Assembly: GCA_014379275.1 (NCBI GenBank) | Contig: JACMMA010000289.1 | Coordinates: 1-6,567 of the forward strand | Length of the DNA stretch: 6,567 bases | Direction: 5' to 3' | Source of the DNA: Armatimonadota bacterium | Lineage (GTDB): Bacteria; Armatimonadota; Armatimonadia; Armatimonadales; Armatimonadaceae | In this document: positions 1 to 6,352 of the stretch, piece after piece | Numbering within the stretch: the stretch's first letter is position 1 | Layout of the letters: each line of letters opens with the position of its first letter | Program-made: the position numbers and the translations under genes | The notes under the pieces: generated by a model | What the model saw: the letters and a program-made list of their open reading frames with translations, nothing else | The model's database searches: none | What the model was told of the DNA's origin: nothing

Positions 1-744
1 AATAACGGCGACGGCACATACACGAATCAGGCGCAAGAGTTAGGGCTTGCCGATTCGCACGAAAACGGGCGAGGTATCGCGGTGTTCGACGCCGACAACA
101 ACGGCAAGTTCGACCTCTGCGTCGGCAACTGGCAGGGCGAACACCGATTGTTTTTACAAACGCTTCTCGGCGGCTTCATGGACGCTGCTCCCCCGGAAAT
201 GGCCCGGCCATCCACGGTTCGCACGGTGATCGCTGCCGACTTCGATAACGATGGCTACGAGGAGATTTTCTTCAACAATATCGGCGAACGTAACCGCCTT
301 TTCGCCTGGCGGAACGGCGAGTGGCAACGCATTTCGATCGGCGATGCGGAAGAGGCGGGCGATTTAGGCACCGGCGCGGCGGTCGCGGACATCGACGGCG
401 ACGGCAGGCTGGAACTGCTCGTTTCGCACGGCGAGCAGGGCGCACAGCCGCTCACGCTATACAGACCCGACGCTAACGACAACGCATACTTAAGGGTCTT
501 ACCCCTGACAACCGGCGGCGCACCAGCCCGGGGGGCAGTAGTGACGTTGCAAACGCGCACCCGGATTCAGCGGCGGGTTGTCGACGCCGGTTCGGGCTAC
601 CTGTGCCAGATGGAACCGGTCGCTCACTTCGGGCTGGGCGCGGAAACGGAAGTCGAATCGGTCTCCGTCGTTTTTCCGGGCGGCGCGACCGTGAGCGTGG
701 AACGTCCGCAGGCGCGACAGATGATTCGCGTTTTACACCCTTAG
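1..744 (+). CDS. FG-GAP/VCBS repeat protein with C-terminal ASPIC/UnbV domain (5'-truncated)
   Basis: The open frame runs in from the left edge (reading frame 1) and stops with TAG at 742-744, leaving 247 in-window codons. The first residues, NNGDGTYTNQAQELGL, are the typical end of an FG-GAP/VCBS blade. Three acidic calcium-loop-like motifs follow: DADNNGKFD (in-window codons 30-38), DFDNDGYEE (80-88) and DIDGDGRLE (130-138). From about codon 160 the protein matches the ASPIC/UnbV pattern, with GAVVTLQTRTR, a GSGYLCQMEP stretch, HFGLG and VVFPGG. Proteins of this build are beta-propeller, usually exported or surface proteins in environmental bacteria and are related to animal CRTAC1. Their substrates are mostly unknown, so no function is assigned. 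The N-terminus, and any signal peptide, lies outside the window. An internal GTG at 82 is not a credible start because the homologous frame continues upstream of it. The gene converges on the recombinase gene. Confidence 0.9.
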   Translation, partial: NNGDGTYTNQAQELGLADSHENGRGIAVFDADNNGKFDLCVGNWQGEHRLFLQTLLGGFMDAAPPEMARPSTVRTVIAADFDNDGYEEIFFNNIGERNRLFAWRNGEWQRISIGDAEEAGDLGTGAAVADIDGDGRLELLVSHGEQGAQPLTLYRPDANDNAYLRVLPLTTGGAPARGAVVTLQTRTRIQRRVVDAGSGYLCQMEPVAHFGLGAETEVESVSVVFPGGATVSVERPQARQMIRVLHP

Positions 745-826
745 ATTGTTTGTCCGAATCCACTCGTCGAAAACTTTCTCCCTTCTCTGGACTTGGGGTC
801 CTTGGCTTCTTGGCGGTTCAAAATTT
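745..826. other. Convergent intergenic gap
   Basis: This 82-bp gap separates the stop codons of the FG-GAP gene (plus strand) and the recombinase gene (minus strand). No classical hairpin plus T-tract is visible for either gene. Its right half is filled by a diverged single arm of the repeat found in full at 1704-1809. Confidence 0.6.
789..823 (+). repeat. Diverged single arm of dispersed repeat (copy A)
   Basis: Aligned without gaps against 1777-1811, these 35 bases match at 30 positions, and both end in TCTTGGCGGTTCAAAA. The opposite arm that makes the 1704-1809 copy palindromic is absent here. The element lies 3 bp beyond the stop codon of the recombinase gene. Repeats of this sort, rich in CCGCCAAG/CTTGGCGG, recur in intergenic DNA of several environmental phyla; that is recalled knowledge, not shown by this window. 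Confidence 0.75.
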
Positions 827-1696
827 TCAAGCACGGGGATGGGCGGCGCGGTAGGCGGTTCGTAGGCGGTTGGTGTCGACGTGGGTGTAGATTTGCGTGG
901 TCGAGACGCGGGCGTGACCGAGGAGTTCTTGAATCGCGCGGACATCCGCGCCGCCAGACAGTAGATGGGTCGCGAACGAATGGCGCAACCAGTGCGGGGA
1001 GGGCAACTCGGGCAACCCCGCCTTCCTGGCGTGCTCGCGGATCGTTCTCCAGACCAAACCGCGCCCGATGGGATGCTTGCCGGTTCCGGCATTCCCGACG
1101 AAAAGCGGGTCTAGGGGGGTTGGTTTGCGGGTGTCGGATCGGTAGGACGCGAGCGCAGTAAGTGCCGGTTTGCCGACAGGGACCCACCGCTCCTTACCCC
1201 CTTTACCACGCTGAACACGCAAGATCCCTCGCTTGATGTCGACATCGCCAACGCACAAGTTACACAGTTCGGATACCCGCAGACCGGTGGCATAAAGCAG
1301 TTCGAGGAATGCCGCGTCGCGTCGCCCGCGCGGCGTCGTCCGGTCCGGAGCGGAAAGCAATCTCCCGACTTGCCCCGCCGTCAGCACATGCGGGAGGTGC
1401 GTTTCACGACGCCCCGCGCCCTCGACCATTGCAACCGGGTTTTCGGGAAGCATGCCCTCCCCGACGAGAAACTTTGCGAACGCCGACAGCGCCGCCTTCT
1501 TACGATTCACCGACGACGGCTTGTTGCCGTCACCGTGCAGCCGCACTAGAAATCTCTCAATCCCACCGGTGGACAGATCACCGTCGGTATAATCCTGCCA
1601 CTGGGCAAGGTCGCGCTTGTAGGCTGACACGGTATTTGCCGCGGCTCCCCGCTCGACAACAAGATGCCGCAAGAATCCCTCAACGTGTTCTTTCAC
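827..1696 (-). CDS. xerD: XerD-like tyrosine recombinase
   Basis: This is a 289-residue tyrosine recombinase/integrase, the usual length for XerC/XerD (about 300). These resolve chromosome dimers at dif by strand exchange through a 3'-phosphotyrosine. The N-terminal SAM-like core-binding domain is about residues 1-90 (VVERGAAANTVSAYKRDL). The catalytic domain carries Arg140 (LYATGLRVSEL), a lysine near 165 in RGKGGKERWVPVG, His235 and Arg238 (HWLRHSFATHLL), His261 (LLGHARVSTTQ) and nucleophile Tyr270 (IYTHV), so the full RKHRHY set appears present. The C-terminus THVDTNRLRTAYRAAHPRA resembles XerD more than XerC. The start chosen is GTG at 1694-1696. The frame stays open upstream to a TTG at 1732, but those 12 codons lie mostly inside the palindromic repeat. 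No clear ribosome-binding site precedes the GTG. A resident phage or island integrase is less likely, given the short length and XerD-like tail; no dif or att site is seen. Confidence 0.9.
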   Translation of the reverse strand: MKEHVEGFLRHLVVERGAAANTVSAYKRDLAQWQDYTDGDLSTGGIERFLVRLHGDGNKPSSVNRKKAALSAFAKFLVGEGMLPENPVAMVEGAGRRETHLPHVLTAGQVGRLLSAPDRTTPRGRRDAAFLELLYATGLRVSELCNLCVGDVDIKRGILRVQRGKGGKERWVPVGKPALTALASYRSDTRKPTPLDPLFVGNAGTGKHPIGRGLVWRTIREHARKAGLPELPSPHWLRHSFATHLLSGGADVRAIQELLGHARVSTTQIYTHVDTNRLRTAYRAAHPRA

Positions 1697-1703
1697 AGAA
1701 GCA

Positions 1704-1809
1704 TTGAACCGCCAAGACGCCGAGGGCGCCAAGACCGGAGAGAAGTTAGGAAAGTTTTCTATTTCCCCAACTCTCCGGTCTTGGCGCCCTCGGCGTCTTG
1801 GCGGTTCAA
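1704..1809. repeat. Perfect 39-bp inverted repeat, large intergenic hairpin (copy B)
   Basis: The left arm, 1704-1742, is the exact reverse complement of the right arm, 1771-1809, over 39 bases. The 28-bp spacer (1743-1770) also pairs imperfectly near its ends (AGTTAGGAAA against TTTCCCCAACT), so transcripts could form a very long stem-loop. The element takes up nearly all of the 117 bp between the sigma-factor stop and the recombinase start. It ends 7 bp before the GTG and 4 bp after the sigma stop. No T-tract follows the stem on the minus strand, so it is not a textbook intrinsic terminator, although it could slow RNA polymerase or protect mRNA ends. The right arm is repeated in diverged form at 789-823. 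Confidence 0.95.
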
Positions 1810-1813
1810 AAAA

Positions 1814-2530
1814 CTATGCGGTAACAGCGGTGCGGTGCGGCGCAAACGTCATCGCGGGCTTCGTTTCCGGATGCTTTTCCAGTTGCGACATATTGGGCGA
1901 TGGGCGCCAGGCGAAAATTGCCCGGCGTACCCGCTCGCGTCCCCGTGATAGACGGGAGCGCACTGTCCCGATCGGAATGCGGAGCGTATCGGCGATGTCC
2001 TGGTAGGGCATATTCTGCACGTCTGCCATCGTGACCACCAGTCGATACTCGTCCGGCAGTGCCTTGACCGCAGCCAACAGGGCCGCCGATTCCATCTGCC
2101 CGAGAACGATACGCTCCGGGGAAGTGACTGTCTGCGATGCCTGCTCTGCGGAGTCGGCTTCGATAGCGACGCCACCACTCCCACCGGTCGTGGTCGGCTC
2201 GAAAACGTCCAGCGAAACCTGTTTCGGCTCGCGGCTCTTTTTGCGATACATGTTGAAGAACAGGTTCCGCATGATCGTATGTAGCCATGCGCGAGGCGAC
2301 CCGTCCTGTCGAAAAGTCTCGAACCGATCGAAAGCGCGAAGCAGCGTCTCCTGCACCAGATCTTCCGCATCGGACGACGAACGCGTTAATGCCATTGCCG
2401 GTCCAAACAAACTTTGCTCATGCGGAAGAATGACACGCTCGAAAAGTCGGGCGCGGTCCGCCTCAACGGGAGAATTTCGAACGGTGGAATGAGAAACATT
2501 TCCGGTGGTAATCTGTGTTTGCGTGTTCAT
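1814..2530 (-). CDS. ECF-type (sigma-70 family) RNA polymerase sigma factor
   Basis: The 238-residue product directs RNA polymerase to a dedicated promoter set. Region 2 lies at about residues 28-98 and contains DAEDLVQETLLRAFDRF (regions 2.1-2.2) and WLHTIMRNLFFNMYRKKSR (2.3-2.4, which melts and reads the -10 element). A Gly/Thr-rich linker (about 110-140) leads to region 4 at about 147-203, with ALPDEYR and the helix-turn-helix MPYQDIADTLRIPIGTVRSRLSRGRERVRR split across 174-203. Spacing and order are those of the ECF (RpoE-like) group, which lack regions 1 and 3. The 35-residue C-terminal tail is not recognised. The start is ATG at 2528-2530; GGACGG lies 12 bp upstream, a rather distant ribosome-binding site. 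No anti-sigma gene lies downstream; the next gene is the recombinase beyond a large hairpin. A palindrome shared with the tetR promoter covers this gene's putative -35 element. Confidence 0.92.
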   Translation of the reverse strand: MNTQTQITTGNVSHSTVRNSPVEADRARLFERVILPHEQSLFGPAMALTRSSSDAEDLVQETLLRAFDRFETFRQDGSPRAWLHTIMRNLFFNMYRKKSREPKQVSLDVFEPTTTGGSGGVAIEADSAEQASQTVTSPERIVLGQMESAALLAAVKALPDEYRLVVTMADVQNMPYQDIADTLRIPIGTVRSRLSRGRERVRRAIFAWRPSPNMSQLEKHPETKPAMTFAPHRTAVTA

Positions 2531-2564
2531 GATCGTTTGACGCCGTCCTAACTTCGGCTCTTAC

Positions 2565-2595
2565 ATTCTATTGACTAAAACTGTATTTCGGTCAA
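2565..2595 (-). promoter_or_regulatory. Putative promoter of the sigma-factor gene
   Basis: Read on the minus strand, TTGACC (2595-2590) resembles a -35 box and TAGAAT (2570-2565) a -10 box. The spacer is 19 bp, slightly long for a housekeeping promoter. The -35 lies inside the outer half of the palindrome at 2568-2598, so a protein bound there would block polymerase. Inferred from sequence likeness only. Confidence 0.45.
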
Positions 2596-2598
2596 TAG
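2568..2598. promoter_or_regulatory. Palindromic operator O2 upstream of sigma-factor gene
   Basis: This 31-bp site has arms CTATTGAC and GTCAATAG, with inner complementary AAA/TTT. It matches the site at 3313-3343 at 21 of 31 positions, including TGACTAAAA, then GTATT, then GTCA in the same register. The outer triplets differ between sites but remain complementary within each (TAT/ATA here, ATA/TAT there), as expected for selection on dyad symmetry. The likely ligand is the TetR-family protein encoded at 3299-2664. Confidence 0.75.
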
Positions 2599-2604
2599 GG
2601 TTCC

Positions 2605-2635
2605 TAAAAAATGCGCCATTTTCGAGTGGCGCGCA
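2605..2635 (-). terminator. Intrinsic terminator of the tetR gene
   Basis: On the minus strand a GCGCCA/TGGCGC stem (2632-2627 and 2618-2613) with an 8-base loop is followed by ATTTTTTA. It lies 31 bp after the tetR stop codon. This should separate tetR transcription from the sigma gene, which therefore needs its own promoter. Confidence 0.75.
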
Positions 2636-2663
2636 TAAACTATTTCGGTGATCCAAACAAAAT

Positions 2664-3299
2664 CTATCGGCGGCGCAGACCACTGAGCAAAAACTCAGTC
2701 ATTCGCGTTATCATTACTTCTAGACGCTTCTGGCAATGCGCTTTATCGGCGTAACATCCCGACAGGTACGGCGGAAAGAATGACATATAGGCCATCCCGA
2801 AAAGTTCCGCTGTTTCCAGGGGATCCTGTCCGCCAAGCGAGAAATCGCCGTTTTTCTCTCCCTCAGCCAAGACCCCGGCAAGAATCTGCGTTTGTGCTTC
2901 GTGCTCGCCGCGACCGCATTGCATCACTTTGGGTCGCAGTATGTCATCCACGATGTCTATGCCATGCGTAGTGGAAAATGCGGCGTCGTGCACCGAAAAG
3001 ATCTTCGCGAGTATCATCCGTCGCAATTTCTCCTCCGGCTTAGCCATCGAGGAGGAAATCGCTCGCATCTGCTCGGTCACACTTCGCTTAACATCACGAG
3101 CGATTGTCAGCAGAATATCTTCCTTACTCGAAAAGTGCAGATAGACCGAGCCTTTGCCTACCCCCGCGTCCGCTGCGATTTCGTCGATCGTGGTTTTCTT
3201 ATACCCATAATGTAGGAAACGCGTGCGTGCCGCTTGCAGAATCGCACGCCGCGCGTCACATTCTGTTCGCTCTGAATTTGTGTGTATATCCTCTGCCAT
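2664..3299 (-). CDS. TetR/AcrR-family transcriptional regulator
   Basis: The 211-residue protein has a standard TetR layout. An N-terminal DNA-binding domain (about residues 15-62) contains RRAILQAARTRFLHYGYKKTT and the helix-turn-helix IDEIAADAGVGKGSVYLHF, followed by SSKEDIL. An all-helical C-terminal domain of about 145 residues would bind a ligand and dimerise; its ligand cannot be read from the sequence. Most family members repress their own or adjacent genes and release DNA when a small molecule binds. The start chosen is ATG at 3297-3299, with AGAGG seven bases upstream. A frame extension to 3350 would add 17 residues, but would be encoded through the operator palindrome and has no homology-like content. 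The palindrome at 3313-3343 ends 13 bp before the start, which strongly suggests autoregulation, and a sister site precedes the sigma gene. Four cysteines (residues 14, 128, 182 and 189) are present in a small protein, but no metal motif is evident. Confidence 0.93.
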   Translation of the reverse strand: MAEDIHTNSERTECDARRAILQAARTRFLHYGYKKTTIDEIAADAGVGKGSVYLHFSSKEDILLTIARDVKRSVTEQMRAISSSMAKPEEKLRRMILAKIFSVHDAAFSTTHGIDIVDDILRPKVMQCGRGEHEAQTQILAGVLAEGEKNGDFSLGGQDPLETAELFGMAYMSFFPPYLSGCYADKAHCQKRLEVMITRMTEFLLSGLRRR

Positions 3300-3304
3300 T
3301 ACGT

Positions 3305-3311
3305 CGCCTCT
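3305..3311 (-). promoter_or_regulatory. Ribosome-binding site that fixes the tetR start
   Basis: On the minus strand AGAGGCG lies 5 bp before the ATG at 3299. This supports the shorter 211-residue form over the extension reaching 3350. Confidence 0.7.
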
Positions 3312-3312
3312 A

Positions 3313-3343
3313 CATATGACTAAAATAGTATTCCAGTCATATG
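3313..3343. promoter_or_regulatory. Palindromic operator O1 upstream of tetR
   Basis: This 31-bp near-perfect dyad is centred on base 3328. The arms CATATGACT and AGTCATATG are exact complements over 9 bp, and the inner AATA/TATT also pair, leaving only two mismatched base pairs on the flanks of the inner block. It sits in AT-rich DNA directly before tetR, where the promoter must be, although no unambiguous -35/-10 pair can be chosen. It matches the site before the sigma gene in core and register. Confidence 0.85.
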
Positions 3344-3421
3344 TTACCATAGGGGGGAATCGCTGTCAATACCGTCGGGTCATGTTCGCCCGTTTTCCTG
3401 GGGACGGATCGACCGGCGCGA

Positions 3422-5179
3422 TTACTCCGGAATAATATTGCGCCACGAGTACTCGATGCCCATTTCGCGCAACTCGGCTTGAAATGCCGCGAACATTTCG
3501 GGGGAGTCGCGCACCGGGTTCGGGCGGTTCATGTCCCGACCGATGCAAAACGCGGCGAGGGTTCCCGCGATCTCGCCCGCAAGCCACTCCGTCGGATGCA
3601 TGCGGGCGGAAGCAAGAGCGAGGCGGGTCGCGCCGAAGTTTTTTGCGCCGGGAAGAATGTTCGCCGGTCCGTCTGTAGTGAGGAACGCCCCCAGAGGAAG
3701 GTGATACGGGATCGCCGGTAACAGAAGATGCGGTTCCCCCTTGGTCGGATGAATGTCCACGGCGTAGAGAGCACAACCGACCGAATCGGGAAATTCGGTC
3801 CCCCATTTTGCGCCGGGATTATCCGGGGGTGCGACCATATCGTTCTCGGTCAGCATGGACGCGGCAAGCAGGCGGCGCGATTCACGCACGTAGGGTGCGA
3901 CGGCAAATCCGTCTTTGCCGATGCCGTTCGCCAGTGATTCGTCGCTCCCAAGCACCAATTGCATCTCGGGATAGCCAAACCCAGAGCCATCGTCGCGCGG
4001 GCATTCGTTCTGTAACCACCAGCAAAAACCCTGGGCGAACTGTCTCCCCCGTTCCAGAATCCGCGCCTGTTCGTCCAGCGGTTTGCCGAGGTAGGTTTCC
4101 TCGTGAAAATCATTGCCGCGCCAGTTCATCAGTGCGACATCATCCTCCGGCGATTTCGCACCGGTAAAACTGTTGGCCGCCAGAAGACGGCGGTACGTCC
4201 AAAACGGACCACCCGACCCTTCCGCCTTCACCAGCACTTTGTAGGTGACCGTGCCGCGCTCGGAATACACATAGTCCAATGTATACTCGCCGAGCGATTT
4301 GAAGTATTCGTACTCCGCAGGTTGCTCGACGATGGTTCGGTTCGCTGAATCACTCTGCCAATTCAGCAGGAAACAATACGTAAACGACTGCACCCAGTCG
4401 GGACGAGCTTCTTCCGGGGCGTGCGCTTCGTTGTATTCGAATCTCGCCTCCTGCCCGATGGTGGTCGGGCAACCGGCGAGGTGTAAAGCTTCCCCGTCCT
4501 CGGTCGCATCGATCATGTACCGCGCCCCGATGCGCGTCATCTTACCGGTATCCAGATTCACTACGTCCGCGTAGTTGACCAGACCGTTTGAAAGCGTTTC
4601 GATGGCACGGACCTGATGACGCAAATAAACCCGCTTGATTCCCCGGTTGCTGTTCCAGTAAGCCACACGTTCTCGAATCGCCTGTCCCCATAACTCCGGG
4701 GGAGCACATATGCGAGACACCCACCCCTGCCCGATATTCTTTGCGGCACCGGGCTTCGCATCCGGCAGTGCGGCGGATAGCTCGCGGACCCGCTCGCGAA
4801 GACGACGATAGGAGGCGGTGGAAGGTCCGTTTTTCTTCTCTATGTGAGAGTTCTCGTCCGGGGCAGAGACGAGTTGCGCGGTCAGCTGTCCGCCGAGGCT
4901 CGCGGTCGGTTCGACAAGGATTACCGAAAGATAGCGGCGGGCGACGGCTTCGGCGGCAGCGATGCCCCCCGTCCCTCCGCCCAGAATCAACACATCGCAC
5001 GTCGGCTCGACATCGGACGGAAAGCGCTCGCCTAAGACGACGCGGCGGTTTTGCACGTCAAGAACACGTCGCTCCTTCGGGGGAGCAGCGAGAACGGCGT
5101 TTCCTGTAGCAGCGATGGCGGATTCAGAAGCGGTGGTCATGGCGATTAAAACGGTCAGAACGAGAGCGAGGAAGCGCAT
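3422..5179 (-). CDS. Exported FAD-dependent oxidoreductase (FAD_oxidored family)
   Basis: The 585-residue protein resembles FAD-dependent oxidoreductases of the FAD_oxidored (PF12831) type, found in environmental bacteria beside sugar-acid and glycan genes. A hydrophobic N-terminus (MRFLALVLTVLIAMTTAS) reads as a Sec signal peptide, with a plausible cut after AIA at residue 23. A Rossmann fold begins at about residue 61 (CDVLILGGGTGG, the GxGxxG glycines at 67, 69 and 72), with Glu90 ending the second strand, where it would bind the FAD ribose. SLGGQLT (94-100), the IDATEDGE strand (223-230) and a C-terminal HPTEWLAGEIAGTLAAFC segment (about 528-545) are features of the family. Substrate and electron acceptor cannot be told. 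The gene starts 9 bp after the stop of the enolase-family gene, so the two are probably co-transcribed. GGGG overlapping that stop is a distant, weak ribosome-binding site, which hints at translational coupling. No clear terminator follows the stop. Confidence 0.88.
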   Translation of the reverse strand: MRFLALVLTVLIAMTTASESAIAATGNAVLAAPPKERRVLDVQNRRVVLGERFPSDVEPTCDVLILGGGTGGIAAAEAVARRYLSVILVEPTASLGGQLTAQLVSAPDENSHIEKKNGPSTASYRRLRERVRELSAALPDAKPGAAKNIGQGWVSRICAPPELWGQAIRERVAYWNSNRGIKRVYLRHQVRAIETLSNGLVNYADVVNLDTGKMTRIGARYMIDATEDGEALHLAGCPTTIGQEARFEYNEAHAPEEARPDWVQSFTYCFLLNWQSDSANRTIVEQPAEYEYFKSLGEYTLDYVYSERGTVTYKVLVKAEGSGGPFWTYRRLLAANSFTGAKSPEDDVALMNWRGNDFHEETYLGKPLDEQARILERGRQFAQGFCWWLQNECPRDDGSGFGYPEMQLVLGSDESLANGIGKDGFAVAPYVRESRRLLAASMLTENDMVAPPDNPGAKWGTEFPDSVGCALYAVDIHPTKGEPHLLLPAIPYHLPLGAFLTTDGPANILPGAKNFGATRLALASARMHPTEWLAGEIAGTLAAFCIGRDMNRPNPVRDSPEMFAAFQAELREMGIEYSWRNIIPE

Positions 5180-5188
5180 ACAGTAATC

Positions 5189-6352
5189 TTACCCCGGCGC
5201 GTCAACCTCTTGTTTTTCCATGGTGAATATGCGGAGAAGTTCGAAATCCAGTTCGACACCCAAACCCGGGGTGGTGGGAACTAGGGCGGCACCACCTTCG
5301 ATCGGAATCGTCGGTTTATACATCGCGTCGCGGAGCGGGTTCGCGTCCGGTGCTTCGTATTCCAACAGCCCGACACCTGCCTCGGCGCGGCCCGGTTGGC
5401 GGAAGTCGGACGCCAGAAAATGTAACGCGGACGCGAGGCTGAACATCGTACCGGAAACGTGCGGGACAAGGTTCGCGCCGTGGGCGGACACAGACGCGCG
5501 GATTTTCAGAAACTCGCTGATGCCACCACAGTAGGCGAAATCCGGCATCAACATTTGTACGCCGCCGGAATCGAGAAGCCCCTGAAACCCCCAACGCGTC
5601 TGCTCCCGCCTTCCCGCGGCGATGGGAATATGTAGCCGTTCTCCCAGTTTGCGGTACGCGTCGGGTACATCGAGCGATAGCGGGTCCTCGAACATCGCGA
5701 AGCGGCTTTCTTCCAGAGCAAGACCGATAAGGGTCGCTTCCGGAAGATCGTAAGCCTGGTGGGCGTTCGCTAGTAGATAGGTGTCCGGTAGAGCAGCGCG
5801 TAGCCCGTGCGCGAGCGCGCGATCGAAAGGTAGATTACGACCTATCTGCACTTTCACGGCACGGAAGCCGGCGTCAACATACCCGCGCGCTTCTTCGATC
5901 AGTGTGGGAATCAGGTCCGCTTCGGGGAGGTCACGGAAGTAACATCCGGTCGCGTAGCAGGGAATGCGGTCGCGCGTTTTCCCCCCCAGTAGTTCGCACA
6001 ACGGGAGATTCATTGCTTTGCCCCTCAGGTCCCAGAGCGCCATGTCAATCGCCGACATCGCCGCGAGCATCGGTCCACGCCGTGCCCATTCGCGCGATGC
6101 CCGCCACATGCCATTCCATAACAGCTCCGTTTGGAGTGCATTTTTGCCGATGAGTTTGGGCGCGTAAAATGTGTTGATCGCGCACTGCGCCATCGCGGCA
6201 GGGCCGGACGCTTCCCCCCACCCGCTCAAACCGTCCGCCGTGAGGATCTGCACGAGGAGTGCCTGACGCGACCCGAATCTTCCCTGTGCGTAGCCGAGTA
6301 TTTCGGGAAGGGGGCACGATAAACGATATGTTCGAATCCGTTCTATCTTCAA
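5189..6352 (-). CDS. Mandelate racemase/muconate lactonizing enzyme family protein (atypical active site)
   Basis: At 387 residues the length is normal for this enolase-superfamily group, which abstracts the alpha-proton of a carboxylate to racemise, cycloisomerise or dehydrate it, often sugar acids. The N-terminal capping domain is about residues 1-125 (ALWDLRGKAMNLPLCELLGG at its end); the barrel follows. Lys167 and Gln169 (VKVQIG) stand where KxK normally is. The three metal-ligand positions read Asn196 (LANAHQ), Glu222 (FEDPL) and Arg248 (AAGRREQTRWGF) instead of Asp, Glu and Glu. Asp271 (MPDFAYCGG) and His298 (VPHVSG), the usual Asp-His dyad, are kept. The protein may thus bind metal differently or not at all. 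The start is TTG at 6352; an in-frame TAA lies five codons earlier and no ATG is available, and MKIERIRTYRL is a normal family start. It is first in a likely operon with the oxidoreductase. Specific substrate unknown. Confidence 0.9.
   Translation of the reverse strand: MKIERIRTYRLSCPLPEILGYAQGRFGSRQALLVQILTADGLSGWGEASGPAAMAQCAINTFYAPKLIGKNALQTELLWNGMWRASREWARRGPMLAAMSAIDMALWDLRGKAMNLPLCELLGGKTRDRIPCYATGCYFRDLPEADLIPTLIEEARGYVDAGFRAVKVQIGRNLPFDRALAHGLRAALPDTYLLANAHQAYDLPEATLIGLALEESRFAMFEDPLSLDVPDAYRKLGERLHIPIAAGRREQTRWGFQGLLDSGGVQMLMPDFAYCGGISEFLKIRASVSAHGANLVPHVSGTMFSLASALHFLASDFRQPGRAEAGVGLLEYEAPDANPLRDAMYKPTIPIEGGAALVPTTPGLGVELDFELLRIFTMEKQEVDAPG

Noticed and set aside
848..871. Short tandem duplication TAGGCGGTT within the recombinase 3' end
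   Set aside because: It encodes the ordinary NRLRTAYRAAH segment of a XerD-like C-terminus, so it is better explained by codon choice than by a functional repeat.
1704..1809. Palindrome as an intrinsic terminator of the sigma gene
   Set aside because: No T-tract follows the stem on the minus strand, and the arms are much longer than needed; a repeat element is the better description, although an effect on transcription is not excluded.
1664..2006. Plus-strand open frames across the palindrome, with peptides such as NRQDAEGAKTG
   Set aside because: They are translations of the inverted repeat and of the antisense of the sigma gene; no ribosome-binding site or family likeness is seen, and such peptides are a known artefact of this kind of repeat.
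3300..3350. Longer N-terminus for the TetR regulator
   Set aside because: The extension would be encoded through the operator palindrome, while the ATG at 3299 has a good ribosome-binding site and gives a normal family length.
4542..5109. Long open frames on both strands inside the oxidoreductase gene
   Set aside because: These are Arg/Ser-rich shadow frames, typical of GC-rich DNA; the oxidoreductase frame has clear family motifs throughout.
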